A stretch of DNA of 64,000 nucleotides from CAXBCP01 sp963974055 (GTDB lineage Bacteria; Pseudomonadota; Alphaproteobacteria; MPNO01; UBA830): positions 1 to 64,000 of the forward strand of contig CAXBCP010000016.1 of NCBI GenBank assembly GCA_963974055.1, in the 5' to 3' direction. Of the stretch, positions 25,860 through 36,600 are shown piece by piece. The translations under genes were made by a program, and so were the position numbers. The notes under the pieces are model-generated. The model was not told the DNA's origin, did no database searches, and saw only the letters and a program-made list of their open reading frames with translations. Numbering within the stretch: the first letter of the stretch is position 1; every line of letters begins with the position of its first letter.

Positions 25860-28130
25860 CTATTTCGGCGGGGTCCGTTTGCGCGGGCTGAAACCGGCAT
25901 CGGCGCTGCGGCCCTTGGCGCCGGATTTCGCGAACTTGGCCTTGAACGGTTTCTTGCCGCCGGGCTTGGCGGAGAACTTTCCACCCGGTTTGCCGGTCGG
26001 TTTTCCGGTCGGTTTACCCGTCGACTTTCCAGCGGGTTTGCCGGCCGGCTTTCCGGCGGCCCTGGCCGACGGTTTGTCCCACGACCGGGCTTCCGTGCGT
26101 TCGACCGGCCGGGAGTCGCGGTTGCCGGCGCGGGCGTCGGCCCGGGTTTTCTGGGGCTTGTCCCAGGACTTTTTCTGCCGCGGCGCATCGTCCGGCTTTT
26201 CCCGGGACCTGGGTGCGGCGGATTTCGGCGCGGGCCGGTCCGCTACCCTGTCGCGGGGCGTTGCCCGCGGTTTCGATTTCGGTTTCTCATCCGCGTGGCC
26301 GGGCGCTGAATCGCGGTCGCGGTTCTCGCTCTGCAACGGGTCGTATTTCGATTTCCGGTCGGGCCGTGCCGGCCGGGCGCCGCGGTCGGACCTGTTGTCG
26401 GGCCTGTCGTCGCCGAAGCGTTTCTTCTTGGCATAGGGCTGGCGCGGTTTCTCGTCGACCGGACCGGGCACGCCGTCCAGCCGGGTCACGCGGATGCCCT
26501 TTTCGATCACCCCGTCGGCGCCGATGGTCTCCATGAACTTATCGGCGCTGCCGGGCGCGATCTCGACATGGCTTTCGCTGTTATAGACCTTGATCGCCCC
26601 GATCTGGCCCTTGTCGACCTGCCCGACCCGGTACAGCATCGGCAGCAGCCAGCGCGGCTCCGCGGTGTCCTTGTGGCCGACCGACAGGGAAAACCACACG
26701 CCGCCGGTGAAATCCTCCCGCCGGGCGCGCTTGCCCTCGCTTCTCTCGCCGCGTTCGTGACGGGCCGGGCGGCCCTGACGGTCGCTCCGGTCGTAGCGGT
26801 CGTTGCGCTCGGGCGGGGCGTTGTCCATCAGGTCTTCGGGCGCCGACTGGCCGGCGCGATACAGGCGCACGAAAGCGGCCGCGACCTGTTCCGGCGAATG
26901 GCCGGCAAGAATTCTTTCCACGAACGGCTTTTCCGCGTCCGCCACCGGCTCGGTCAGGACGGGATCTTCCAGCAGGCGTTCGTCGTCGCGCAGGGTAATT
27001 TCGTCGACGGTCGGCGGCTTGGCCCATTCGGCTTCGATATGGGCATCGTAGAACAGGCGTTCGGTGCGCTTGCGCCGGCTATGCGGCACGATCAGCACGC
27101 TGGTGCCCTTGCGCCCGGCGCGGCCGGTGCGGCCGCTGCGGTGCAGCAGGGTCTGGCTGTTATCGGGCAGGTCGGCGTGGATCACCAGTTCGAGGCTCGG
27201 CAGGTCGAGCCCGCGGGCCGCGACATCGGTTGCGATGCAGACCCGGGCGCGGCCGTCGCGCATGGCCTGGAGCGCGTGGGTGCGCTGGCTCTGGCTCAGT
27301 TCGCCCGACAGCGCCACGACCGAAAAACCCCGGTTGTTGAACTTCGTGGTCATCCGGTTGACGCCCATCCGGGTGGCGCAGAATACGATGGCGCTCTTGG
27401 CCTCGTAGAAACGCAATACGTTGATGATGGCGTTTTCACGGTCGCTGGGGGCAACCGTCAGCGCGCGGTATTCGATGTCGATATGCTGCGACTGCTCGGC
27501 CGAGGTCGTGACGCGGACGGCATTGCGCTGGTAGCGCTTCGCGAGGTTCGCGATCATCCGCGGCACGGTCGCCGAGAACATCAGCGTCCGGCGTTCCGGC
27601 GGCGCCGCGTCGAGGATGAATTCCAGGTCTTCGCGGAAGCCGAGATCGAGCATTTCATCGGCTTCGTCGAGCACGATCGCCTTCAGGTTGCTCATATCCA
27701 GCGACCGGCGCTCGATGTGATCGCGCAGCCGACCGGGGGTGCCGACAACGATATGGACTCCGCGTCCGAGAATCTGGCGCTCGGTGCGCATGTCCATGCC
27801 GCCGACGCAGGATGCAAAGGCGGCGCCGGTCTTTTCGTACAGCCATTCCAGTTCGCGCTTGACCTGCAGGGCCAGTTCCCGCGTCGGCGCGACGGCCAGG
27901 GCCAGCGGCGCATCCACATGCTGGAACCGGTCGGCCCCGTCGAGCAGGGTCGGCGCCAGGGACATGCCGAAGGCGACGGTTTTCCCGGATCCGGTCTGGG
28001 CCGACACCAGAAGGTCGGCGTCTTTGAGATCCGGCGCCAGTACATCCGACTGGACAGGGGTCAGCGTCGAATACTCGCGCTTGTTAAGGGCTTCTGCGAG
28101 TGCCGGTACGACACCCTCGAATTCGGTCAT
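25860..28130 (-). CDS. deaD: DEAD-box ATP-dependent RNA helicase with DbpA-type RNA-binding domain and basic repeat tail
   Basis: 756 residues from the ATG at 28130. Helicase motifs in order: Q motif LTPVQSDVL, I AQTGSGKT, Ia PTRELALQV, II DEADEMLDLGF, III SAT, and VI HRSGRTGRAGRKG. A DbpA-like RNA-binding domain follows at about residues 470-550 (VWFSLSVGHKDTAEPRWLLPMLYRVG). The last ~200 residues are a low-complexity Arg/Lys/Pro/Asp tail ending in tandem K-P-[AT]-G-K units. Such proteins unwind rRNA or mRNA structure during ribosome assembly and cold adaptation. The domain order matches CsdA/DeaD; the tail is unusually long. Confidence 0.88.
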   Translation of the reverse strand: MTEFEGVVPALAEALNKREYSTLTPVQSDVLAPDLKDADLLVSAQTGSGKTVAFGMSLAPTLLDGADRFQHVDAPLALAVAPTRELALQVKRELEWLYEKTGAAFASCVGGMDMRTERQILGRGVHIVVGTPGRLRDHIERRSLDMSNLKAIVLDEADEMLDLGFREDLEFILDAAPPERRTLMFSATVPRMIANLAKRYQRNAVRVTTSAEQSQHIDIEYRALTVAPSDRENAIINVLRFYEAKSAIVFCATRMGVNRMTTKFNNRGFSVVALSGELSQSQRTHALQAMRDGRARVCIATDVAARGLDLPSLELVIHADLPDNSQTLLHRSGRTGRAGRKGTSVLIVPHSRRKRTERLFYDAHIEAEWAKPPTVDEITLRDDERLLEDPVLTEPVADAEKPFVERILAGHSPEQVAAAFVRLYRAGQSAPEDLMDNAPPERNDRYDRSDRQGRPARHERGERSEGKRARREDFTGGVWFSLSVGHKDTAEPRWLLPMLYRVGQVDKGQIGAIKVYNSESHVEIAPGSADKFMETIGADGVIEKGIRVTRLDGVPGPVDEKPRQPYAKKKRFGDDRPDNRSDRGARPARPDRKSKYDPLQSENRDRDSAPGHADEKPKSKPRATPRDRVADRPAPKSAAPRSREKPDDAPRQKKSWDKPQKTRADARAGNRDSRPVERTEARSWDKPSARAAGKPAGKPAGKSTGKPTGKPTGKPGGKFSAKPGGKKPFKAKFAKSGAKGRSADAGFSPRKRTPPK

Positions 28131-28196
28131 CTCGTTACTTTCGGAATACGTGTTTCGCGGGTCCGGCGGTCTGCCGTCAAGCCCGGGGGACACACG

Positions 28197-28219
28197 GCGC
28201 CGCGGTTATTGTGCGGCGC
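28197..28219 (-). promoter_or_regulatory. leader hairpin upstream of the DEAD-box helicase gene
   Basis: Perfect 7-bp stem GCGCCGC/GCGGCGC with a 9-base AT-rich loop, 67 bases before the start codon. It lies just downstream of a TATATT element (AAATTTATATTTTG on the minus strand) that could be a -10 box. It would then form the 5' end of the mRNA. Confidence 0.35.
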
Positions 28220-28303
28220 AAAATATAAATTTGGCGGGGTTGTACCCTGTGTTGACGGGAATGCGAAGAAGATTCGGACATCCGCCCCGCCCGTCCGGCG
28301 CCC

Positions 28304-29173
28304 CTAGGGTCCATAGAGCCGCGCCGGGTTGTCGACCAGCGCTTTGCGGCGGATTTCGGGTTCGGGGGTGAAACTGTAGAGCATTTCGAGCAGGGTGCAG
28401 TCATTCGGCACCGGCCGGTCTGGCCGGTACATCGGGTGCGGCCAGTCGGTTCCCCACAATACCCGGTCCGGATCGGCTTCTATCACGCGGCGGGCAAACG
28501 GCAGGACGTCGGCGCAGGGGAAATCGAGCGCAGATACGCGGTCGCCATTGCAGATTTTCGTCCACCAGCCGCAATCGCGAATGAGGTCGAGCAGCAGTCG
28601 AAAGCCGTCCTGGCCGGGACCGCCCGCCATGTCGGGATGCGCCATATGGTCGATGACCACCGGAATCTGAAGGCCGCGGAACAGCGTTTCGTGCTCGACG
28701 AGGTCCGCGCCATGGGCATGAACGACCACGTGCCAGCCGAAGCCCGCGACCGCGTCGACGGTGCGGCGAAACGATTTCAGATCGGGCGGGCCGCCGAGGA
28801 ACCGGACGAAGTTGAACCGCACGCCGCGCACCCCGGCATCGTGCAGGCGCGCGATTTCGGCCTCGGACTCCGTTCCGTCCAGGTTTGCAACGCCGCGGTA
28901 GCGGCCCTTCCCTGCCGCGAGGGCATGGAGCATCGCCCCGTTATCCGTGCCGTGAACCGACGACTGCACGATCACGCCGCGGGCGAAGCCCAGCGTGTCG
29001 TGAACCTTCATCAGGTCTTCGACGGCTGCCTCTGGCGGATCGTAGCTCCGGTCTTCGTTGTAGGGGAACCGGGCGGTCGGCCCGAATACATGGCAATGGA
29101 CATCCCAGCTTCCGGCGGGCGGCGGTTCGCAAGGGGTTCGGGTGTCCGGATCGGGCGGCGCGCAGCTTTTCAT
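28304..29173 (-). CDS. amidohydrolase family protein (2-pyrone-4,6-dicarboxylate lactonase LigI-like)
   Basis: 289 residues from the ATG at 29173, which has GGAGG 10 bases upstream. The TIM-barrel metal-dependent hydrolase pattern is complete: WDVHCHVFGP near the N-terminus (HxH), VVVHAHGADL, VVIDHMAHPDM, and the C-terminal VLWGTDWPHP with the catalytic Asp. LigI-type members hydrolyse lactones and do not always need a metal. The substrate is unknown; no protocatechuate 4,5-cleavage genes are nearby. Divergently placed to the CoA-transferase pair, with which it may share control. Confidence 0.82.
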   Translation of the reverse strand: MKSCAPPDPDTRTPCEPPPAGSWDVHCHVFGPTARFPYNEDRSYDPPEAAVEDLMKVHDTLGFARGVIVQSSVHGTDNGAMLHALAAGKGRYRGVANLDGTESEAEIARLHDAGVRGVRFNFVRFLGGPPDLKSFRRTVDAVAGFGWHVVVHAHGADLVEHETLFRGLQIPVVIDHMAHPDMAGGPGQDGFRLLLDLIRDCGWWTKICNGDRVSALDFPCADVLPFARRVIEADPDRVLWGTDWPHPMYRPDRPVPNDCTLLEMLYSFTPEPEIRRKALVDNPARLYGP

Positions 29174-29349
29174 TATCTGTTTTCCTCCACCGGGGGAGCC
29201 GATTGTCGCCCCGGCAATGCACCGGATACAAGACCGCAGACAGGCCTGCAACCGGCGGGCACGCACTATCCGCGCCGCGGCGGCGTGTATCAGTTGTGTG
29301 CGGCGTGGCACGTTGTTACAAAAAGACCGAAAAACGAAGGAAACAGACG

Positions 29350-30045
29350 ATGAACAAGGTTTACGGTTCGGCCGCCGAAGCCCTCGACGGCGCCCTGCAC
29401 GACGGCATGACGATCGCGGCCGGCGGCTTCGGGCTGTGCGGCATTCCCGAACTCCTGATCGCGGCGATCCGCGACGCCGGCACGAAAAACCTGACAGTGG
29501 CGTCCAACAATGCCGGGGTCGACGATTTCGGGCTCGGCCTTCTGCTTCAGAGCAGGCAGGTCAAAAAGATGGTGTCATCCTATGTCGGCGAAAACGCCGA
29601 ATTCATGCGCCAGTACCTGGCGGGCGAACTGGAACTGGAATTCAACCCTCAGGGCACCCTGGCGGAGCGCATGCGGGCCGGCGGCGCGGGCATACCGGGA
29701 TTCTACACCAAGACCGGCGTCGGCACCGTCATCGCGGACGGCAAGGAAGAAAAGGTGTTCGACGGCGAAACCTATATCCTGGAGCGCGGCTTCGTCGCCG
29801 ATCTCGCCATCGTCAAGGCGTGGAAGGGCGACGAACAGGGCAACCTGATCTATCGCAAGACGGCGCGGAACTTCAACCCGCCGGCGGCGACCTGCGGCAA
29901 GATATGCGTCGCCGAGGTCGAGGAAATCGTCCCCACCGGGTCGCTCGACCCCGACCTGATCCATACGCCGGGCATTTACGTGACCCGGCTGATACAGGGC
30001 GAACACGAAAAGCGCATCGAGCAGCGCACCGTCAGAGCGGCTTAA
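29350..30045 (+). CDS. scoA: 3-oxoacid CoA-transferase subunit A
   Basis: 231 residues from the ATG at 29350, preceded by GAAGGAAACAG. It has the class I CoA-transferase alpha motifs GMTIAAGGFGLCGIPELLI, the oxyanion-loop region VSSYVGENAEF and GIPGFYTKTGVGT. The C-terminal ...RNFNPPAATCGKICVAEVEEIV is typical of ScoA/AtoD. With subunit B it transfers CoA between succinyl-CoA and a 3-oxoacid such as acetoacetate. The strict substrate (acetoacetate or 3-oxoadipate) cannot be told. Confidence 0.92.
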   Translation: MNKVYGSAAEALDGALHDGMTIAAGGFGLCGIPELLIAAIRDAGTKNLTVASNNAGVDDFGLGLLLQSRQVKKMVSSYVGENAEFMRQYLAGELELEFNPQGTLAERMRAGGAGIPGFYTKTGVGTVIADGKEEKVFDGETYILERGFVADLAIVKAWKGDEQGNLIYRKTARNFNPPAATCGKICVAEVEEIVPTGSLDPDLIHTPGIYVTRLIQGEHEKRIEQRTVRAA

Positions 30046-30061
30046 GGGAAGGACCGGACAC

Positions 30062-30685
<624 letters not shown>

Positions 30686-30694
30686 CCGGTCCGG

Positions 30695-31645
30695 TCAGCG
30701 CTGTTGCCGGCGCCGCCCGAATTCGAACAGGGCGACACCGGCGACGATCAGGACAACCGCAATCGCGAAGTTCCGGGGCAGCACCTCGCCCATGAAGATG
30801 ACGGCGATCGGCGTGGCGACAGCCGCGCCGACCGTCCCGATCTGGCTGAGGTAGACCGGCCCGGCGACGTGCTGAAGCTGGAAATACGTCACGTATCTCA
30901 ACGCGAACACGGCAATGCTGACGCCGATCAGGACCAGCAGGTCCGGGTTTTGCAGCAGAACGCCAGGGCGCAGGACGCCTTCGGTCGCCGCGGCGAAGGG
31001 TACGATCATCAGACCGCCGAGCGTCAGCATTAACGCTGCCAGTCGCAACGGAGAGGCGCCGACGGGCCAGAACCGTGTGCGATAGAGATTTCCGAACGCG
31101 ATGACGACCGGAATGGCCGATGCGACCAGGACCCACACCGCCGCTTCGGCGTTCAGACCGTTGAATTTGGAGAGGACGAGCATCAACCCGCCTCCGAGCG
31201 CAACCGCAACGCCAAGCGCCCGCGGCAGCGACAAACGCTCCATCCCGAACATCAGGGCCAGCACATAGGTGACCAGCAGCGGAAACGCGAACGCAATCGA
31301 GATATAGCCGGCGCCGACATGCGCCACCGACAGATAGGCCATCGCCTGGGGCACGGCCTGAAACACGCCCGCGCCGAGGCTATAGGGAACAAGGCTGCGA
31401 AGACTGCGCGCCGGCGAACCGACCGACAGCGCAGCAACGACAAGCAGCAGCCCGGATCCGACCATAACTGCGGACAGAAACCAGAGCATCGGTGCGCCGC
31501 CCGTCGCCGCAAGGCGGGACAGGATGATCGAAACCCCCAGAAAAGATCCCGTCACCAGCAACAGGCCCGGCGCGGCGAAGCCCCACGCCCCGGTGGCATT
31601 GGCGGTTTTCGGATTGGCGATGGGTTCGGTCACAGTTTCGGTCAT
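30695..31645 (-). CDS. EamA/DMT-family transporter (RhaT/RarD-like exporter)
   Basis: 316 residues from the ATG at 31645, with AAGGA 10 bases upstream; a TTG at 31654 overlaps that signal and is rejected. About ten membrane helices are arranged as two EamA repeats, the first ending in YVLALMFGMERLSLPRALGVAVALGG and the second in ATPIAVIFMGEVLPRNFAIAVVLIVAGVALF. DMT exporters move amino acids, purines or drugs out of the cell. The divergent MarR gene with an operator between them suggests efflux induced by a small molecule. Confidence 0.85.
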   Translation of the reverse strand: MTETVTEPIANPKTANATGAWGFAAPGLLLVTGSFLGVSIILSRLAATGGAPMLWFLSAVMVGSGLLLVVAALSVGSPARSLRSLVPYSLGAGVFQAVPQAMAYLSVAHVGAGYISIAFAFPLLVTYVLALMFGMERLSLPRALGVAVALGGGLMLVLSKFNGLNAEAAVWVLVASAIPVVIAFGNLYRTRFWPVGASPLRLAALMLTLGGLMIVPFAAATEGVLRPGVLLQNPDLLVLIGVSIAVFALRYVTYFQLQHVAGPVYLSQIGTVGAAVATPIAVIFMGEVLPRNFAIAVVLIVAGVALFEFGRRRQQR

Positions 31646-31704
31646 GGGATACAATTCCTTGTCCGCGCTGAATTCGTTGGCTAAGCTTTTAACTTAATGA
31701 AAAG

Positions 31705-31722
31705 TATCTTTATATCAAGATA
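31705..31722. promoter_or_regulatory. MarR-type operator in the EamA/marR divergent promoter
   Basis: TATCTTTATATCAAGATA is palindromic at 16 of 18 positions (only 7 and 12 mismatch). It resembles the TATCTTGATATCAAGATA-like boxes bound by many MarR/SlyA-type regulators. It sits 19 bases before the marR start and 60 bases before the EamA start, so one dimer could repress both. Confidence 0.65.
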
Positions 31723-31740
31723 AATAATTGCGGAGATTTT

Positions 31741-32259
31741 ATGAGCGAGGAAAAAAGGGACCGTGCCGCCCGGGCGGTCGCACAATGGAAGGCGGAATTT
31801 CCCGACTGGGATCTCCGTCCGATGGAGATGCTGGGGCGGCTCCGGGAATCCGCTGCCGTGATCACCCGCGACTTCATGGTCCCGGTCTTTGCCGAATTCG
31901 GATTGCAGGACGGCGAATTCGACGTCATGGCGGCGCTTCGCCGGTCCGGCGCGCCCTATGAGCTGACGCCGACCAACCTGTTCGAAATCACGATGATGTC
32001 CTCGGGCGGAATGACCGCCCGGCTCGACCGTCTTGAACGCATGGGCCTGGTTGCCCGGCGCCCCAACCCGGAGGACCGGCGCGGCACGCTGGTGCATCTG
32101 ACGGATGCCGGACTCGACCTGATCGAGCGCGCGTTGCCGGCGCATATCGCGAACCAGAAACGCCTGACGGACTGCCTGTCCGCTTCGGAGCTGGAGAACC
32201 TGTCGGTGCTGCTGGAAAAGCTTCTGTCCAATGCGACCGACGCCGCCGACAGGCGTTAA
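31741..32259 (+). CDS. MarR family transcriptional regulator
   Basis: 172 residues with GGAG 7 bases before the ATG. The winged helix-turn-helix is visible: FDVMAALRRSG...LTPTNLFEITMMSSGGMTARLDRLERMGLVARRPNPEDRRGTLVHLTDAG. Its wing residues are DRR. The long N-terminal helix and C-terminal dimerisation helices are normal for MarR. It is divergent from the EamA exporter across an 18-bp palindrome, so it probably represses both genes until a ligand binds. Confidence 0.92.
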   Translation: MSEEKRDRAARAVAQWKAEFPDWDLRPMEMLGRLRESAAVITRDFMVPVFAEFGLQDGEFDVMAALRRSGAPYELTPTNLFEITMMSSGGMTARLDRLERMGLVARRPNPEDRRGTLVHLTDAGLDLIERALPAHIANQKRLTDCLSASELENLSVLLEKLLSNATDAADRR

Positions 32260-32268
32260 CCGGACCGC

Positions 32269-33690
32269 TCAGCGGGGCAGTTCGGTCGTCCCCATCAGGA
32301 ACCTGTCGATGGCGTGGGCGGCCTGGCGGCCTTCGCGGATCGCCCAGACGACGAGCGACTGGCCGCGGCGCATATCGCCCGCGCTGAACACCTTTTCACG
32401 GCTTGTCGCATAGCCGACCGTGTCGGCCTTCACGTTGCCGCGGCCGTCCAGTTCGACGCCCAGCTCGCCCAGCATGCCTTCGGCCACGGGATGCAGGAAT
32501 CCCATCGCCAAAAGCACCAGGTCGGCCTTCAGTTCGAATTCTGTTCCGGCGATGGGCTGAAATTTTTCGTCCACCCGCTGGCAATTCACATGGGTAACGC
32601 GGCCGTCTTCGCCCGCAATGCTGGTCGTCGTAACGGAAAAATCGCGTTCCGCCCCTTCGGCCTGGCTGGACGAGGTCCGCATTTTCAACGGCCAGTGCGG
32701 CCAGGTAAGGCCCTTGTCCTCTTTCTCGGGCGGCTCCGGCATGATTTCGAGCTGCGTCACCGACAGCGCGCCCTGGCGGATCGAGGTCCCGATGCAGTCA
32801 GACCCGGTGTCGCCGCCGCCGATCACGACCACGTGTTTTTCGGTCGCCAGCAGGGGCACGGCATCGTCGGGCAGATTGCTGCCCGCGACACGGCGGTTCT
32901 GCTGCGGCAGGAATTCCATCGCGAAATGGACGCCGTTCAGATCGCGGCCTTCGATCGGCAGGTCGCGGGGCTTTTCGGACCCGCCGCACAGCAGAACGGC
33001 GTCGTGGCCGTCCTCCAGTTCCGCCGCGGTCATATCGACACCGATATTCACCCCGCAGTGAAGCGTCACCCCCTCGGCGACCATCTGCGCCACCCGGCGG
33101 TCGATCAGATGCTTTTCCATCTTGAAGTCGGGAATACCGAACCGCAGCAGCCCGCCGGGGGTTTCGTTCTTTTCGTACAGGTGCACGTCGTGACCGGCGC
33201 GCGCCAGTTGCTGCGCTGCGGCCATGCCGGCGGGACCGGACCCGACAATCGCGACCTTCTTGCCGGTTTTGACGTCGGGAATCTGCGGCGCGATCCAGCC
33301 TTCGTCCCAGGCCCTGTCCACGATGGCGCATTCGATGGTCTTGATGGTCACCGGCGCGTCGTCGATATTCAGCGTACACGCGGCCTCGCACGGTGCCGGG
33401 CAGACCCGCCCCGTGAATTCCGGAAAATTGTTGGTCGAATGCAGGTTGTTCGACGCCTGTTCCCAGTCGGACCGGTAGACAAGATCGTTCCAGTCGGGAA
33501 TCTGGTTGTTCACCGGGCAGCCGCTGTGACAGAACGGAATGCCGCAATCCATGCAGCGCGCCGCCTGGCGTTCGAGATCGCGTTCTTCCAGCGGAATAAC
33601 GAATTCGTTGTAATTGCGAATCCGGTCGCTGGCGGGCTTGTAGGTGCGGTCGTGCCGCTCTATCTCGATAAATCCGGTAACTTTACCCAT
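32269..33690 (-). CDS. gltD: glutamate synthase (NADPH) small subunit
   Basis: 473 residues. The N-terminal Fe-S segment has CMDCGIPFCHSGCPV and CPAPCEAACTL. FAD binding is VAIVGSGPAGMAAAQQLARAG and NADPH binding is VVIGGGDTGSDCIGTSIRQGA. It feeds NADPH electrons to GltB. Overlaps the gltB stop by one base (TGATG) and ends 9 bases from the convergent marR stop. Confidence 0.96.
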   Translation of the reverse strand: MGKVTGFIEIERHDRTYKPASDRIRNYNEFVIPLEERDLERQAARCMDCGIPFCHSGCPVNNQIPDWNDLVYRSDWEQASNNLHSTNNFPEFTGRVCPAPCEAACTLNIDDAPVTIKTIECAIVDRAWDEGWIAPQIPDVKTGKKVAIVGSGPAGMAAAQQLARAGHDVHLYEKNETPGGLLRFGIPDFKMEKHLIDRRVAQMVAEGVTLHCGVNIGVDMTAAELEDGHDAVLLCGGSEKPRDLPIEGRDLNGVHFAMEFLPQQNRRVAGSNLPDDAVPLLATEKHVVVIGGGDTGSDCIGTSIRQGALSVTQLEIMPEPPEKEDKGLTWPHWPLKMRTSSSQAEGAERDFSVTTTSIAGEDGRVTHVNCQRVDEKFQPIAGTEFELKADLVLLAMGFLHPVAEGMLGELGVELDGRGNVKADTVGYATSREKVFSAGDMRRGQSLVVWAIREGRQAAHAIDRFLMGTTELPR

Positions 33691-36600
33691 CAGCCCCTCC
33701 TTATCCCGATATTCATCTCGCCGGTTTGTTCCACCTGCAGTTCCTGCAATGCCCGGCGGTATTCGACGGGCATGACCTTGACGAATTTCGGCAGATAGTC
33801 GTCCCAGTTGTCCAGGATACCCTGCGCCAGCGTGGACGCCGTGTAATGGACATGGTTCTGGATCAGCTGGCGCAGCCGTTCCGCATCGAACCGGGTCATG
33901 TCGGACCGCACATCGACCAGCCCGTGGGATTCGATATCGGAGCGATGGAGTTTTTCCATCACTTCCTCTTCGTCCGCAACGGGTTCGAGATCGACCATCG
34001 ACAGGTTGCAGCGCCGTTCGAAATCGCCCGATTCATCGAGCACATAGGCGATCCCGCCGGACATGCCGGCGGCGAAATTGCGTCCCGTTTCGCCGAGCAC
34101 GACGACGATGCCGCCGGTCATGTATTCGCAGCCGTGATCGCCGGCGCCTTCGACCACCGCGATCGCGCCGGAATTCCGGACGGCGAACCGTTCGCCGGCG
34201 ATGCCGCGGAAATAGCATTCCCCGTTCACCGCGCCGTACAGGACGGTATTGCCGACGATCATGCTTTCATCCGGGTTGATCCCGCTTTCGGGATCGGGGC
34301 GGACAATCAGCTTGCCGCCGGAAAGTCCCTTGCCGACGTAATCGTTGGCTTCGCCGATGAGTTCCAGGGTGACGCCCCTGGCGACCCAGGCGCCGAAGCT
34401 CTGGCCCGCGACGCCGGTCAGCTTGAACCAGATCGAATCGTCCGGCAGCCCGGCATGGCCGTATTTCATCGCCACTTCGCCGGACAGCATGGTCCCGGCC
34501 GAGCGGTCGGTATTGCAGATCGGGAACGCGGCCTGAACCGGCGTGCCGTCGTCCAGCGTCTTCTGCGCGGTCGCGATGAACTTGCGGTCGAGAATATCGA
34601 CAATCGGGTGATTCTGGACGGTGGTGTGATGGATATCGACACGGTCGGCTTCCACCGGCTTGAAGAACAGGTTGCTGAAATCCAGCCCGTTCGCCTTCCA
34701 GTGGTCGATGGCCCTGTCGGTGTCGAGCGCCTCGGTCTGGCCGATCATTTCGTCGAAGGTCCGGAAACCCATTTCCGCCATCAGTTCGCGCACTTCCTCG
34801 GCGACGAAGAAGAAGTAGTTGACCACGTGTTCCGGCGTGCCGGTGAATTTCTTGCGCAGTTGCGGATCCTGGGTAGCGATGCCGACCGGACAGGTATTGA
34901 GATGACATTTCCGCATCATGATGCAACCCGACGCGATCAGCGGCGCGGTGGCGAACCCGAACTGGTCGGCGCCGAGAAGCGCCCCGACCGCCACGTCGCG
35001 GCCGGTCCGCAGACCGCCATCGACCTGAACCGCAATCCGGCCCCGCAGGTCGTTCATCACCAGTGTCTGCTGGGTCTCCGCCAGGCCGATTTCCCACGGC
35101 GAGCCGGCATGCTTGATAGACGTCAGCGGCGATGCGCCGGTGCCGCCCTCGAAACCGGAGATCGTCACGTGGTCGGCGCGCGCCTTGGACACGCCAGCCG
35201 CAACCGTGCCGACACCGATCTCCGAGACCAGTTTCACGCTGATATCGGCGGTCGGCGTGACGTTCTTCAAGTCGAAGATAAGCTGGGCGAGATCCTCGAT
35301 CGAATAGATATCGTGATGCGGCGGCGGCGAGATCAGCCCGACGCCGGCCGTCGAATGACGGACCTTCGCGATGACCGCGTCCACCTTGTGGCCCGGCAAC
35401 TGGCCACCCTCGCCGGGCTTCGCGCCCTGCGCCATCTTGATCTGGATCATGTCGGCATTGACGAGATATTCCGCCGTGACGCCGAAGCGTCCCGATGCGA
35501 CCTGCTTGATCGCCGACCGCATGGAATCGCCGTTTTCCATCGGCGTGAAGCGGTCGACCTCTTCGCCGCCTTCGCCGGTATTCGACTTGCCGCCGATCCG
35601 GTTCATGGCGATCGCCAGGTTGGTATGGGCTTCGCGGCTGATCGAGCCGTAGGACATCGCGCCGGTCGCGAAGCGTTTGACGATCTCCGCCGCCGGTTCG
35701 ACCTCGTCGAGCGGAACGGGGCTGCGCCCGGTTTCCGTCGCCGGTTTCAGCCGGAACAGACCCCGCAGGGTCATCAGCTGTTCGTCCTGTTTGTTGATGG
35801 CCGCTGCATAGGCCCGGTATTTCTCGGGCAGGTTGCCGCGCACGGCGTGCTGCAGGTCGGCGACGGTATCCGGCGACCAGGAGTGCTTTTCGCCGCGGAT
35901 GCGGTATGCATATTCGCCGCCCACGTCGAGCGCATGCTTGTAAACCGGGTTATTGCCGAAGGCATCGGCATGGCGCGTCAATGTCTCGAGCGCGATCTCG
36001 GCGAGGCCGACGCCTTCGACCGCCGTATGGGTGCCCGTGAAGTATTTTTCGACGAACGACGATTTAAGCCCGACGGCATCGAATATCTGGGCGCCGCAAT
36101 AGGACTGGTAGGTCGATATGCCCATCTTGGACATCACCTTCAGCAGCCCCTTGTCGATGGCCTTAGTGTAGCGCTTGTTGACGTCGTCGGGGGTCAGGTC
36201 GCCGTCGATCGTCTCGCGCAGGTCCTGAAGCGTCTCGAAGGCGAGCCAGGGATTGATGGCCTCTGCGCCGAAGCCCGCCAGGGTCGCGAAATGGTGCACC
36301 TCACGGGCCTCGCCGGTCTCGACGACCAGCCCGACCGAGGTCCGCAGCCCCTTGCGGATCAGGTGATGATGGACCGCGGATGTCGCCAGCAGCGACGGAA
36401 TCGCCACGCGGTCGCTGGCCAATAGCCGGTCCGACAGGATGATGATGTTGTAGCCCTGGTCGACGCTTTCCTCGACCCGGGTACACAGGTTCTCGATGGC
36501 CTCCTCCATGTATTCCGCGCCGCGTTGCACGTTATACGTAATATCGAGGGTGATGGTCATGAACTGGTTGTCCGCGATATCGCCGATGGCGCGGATTTTC

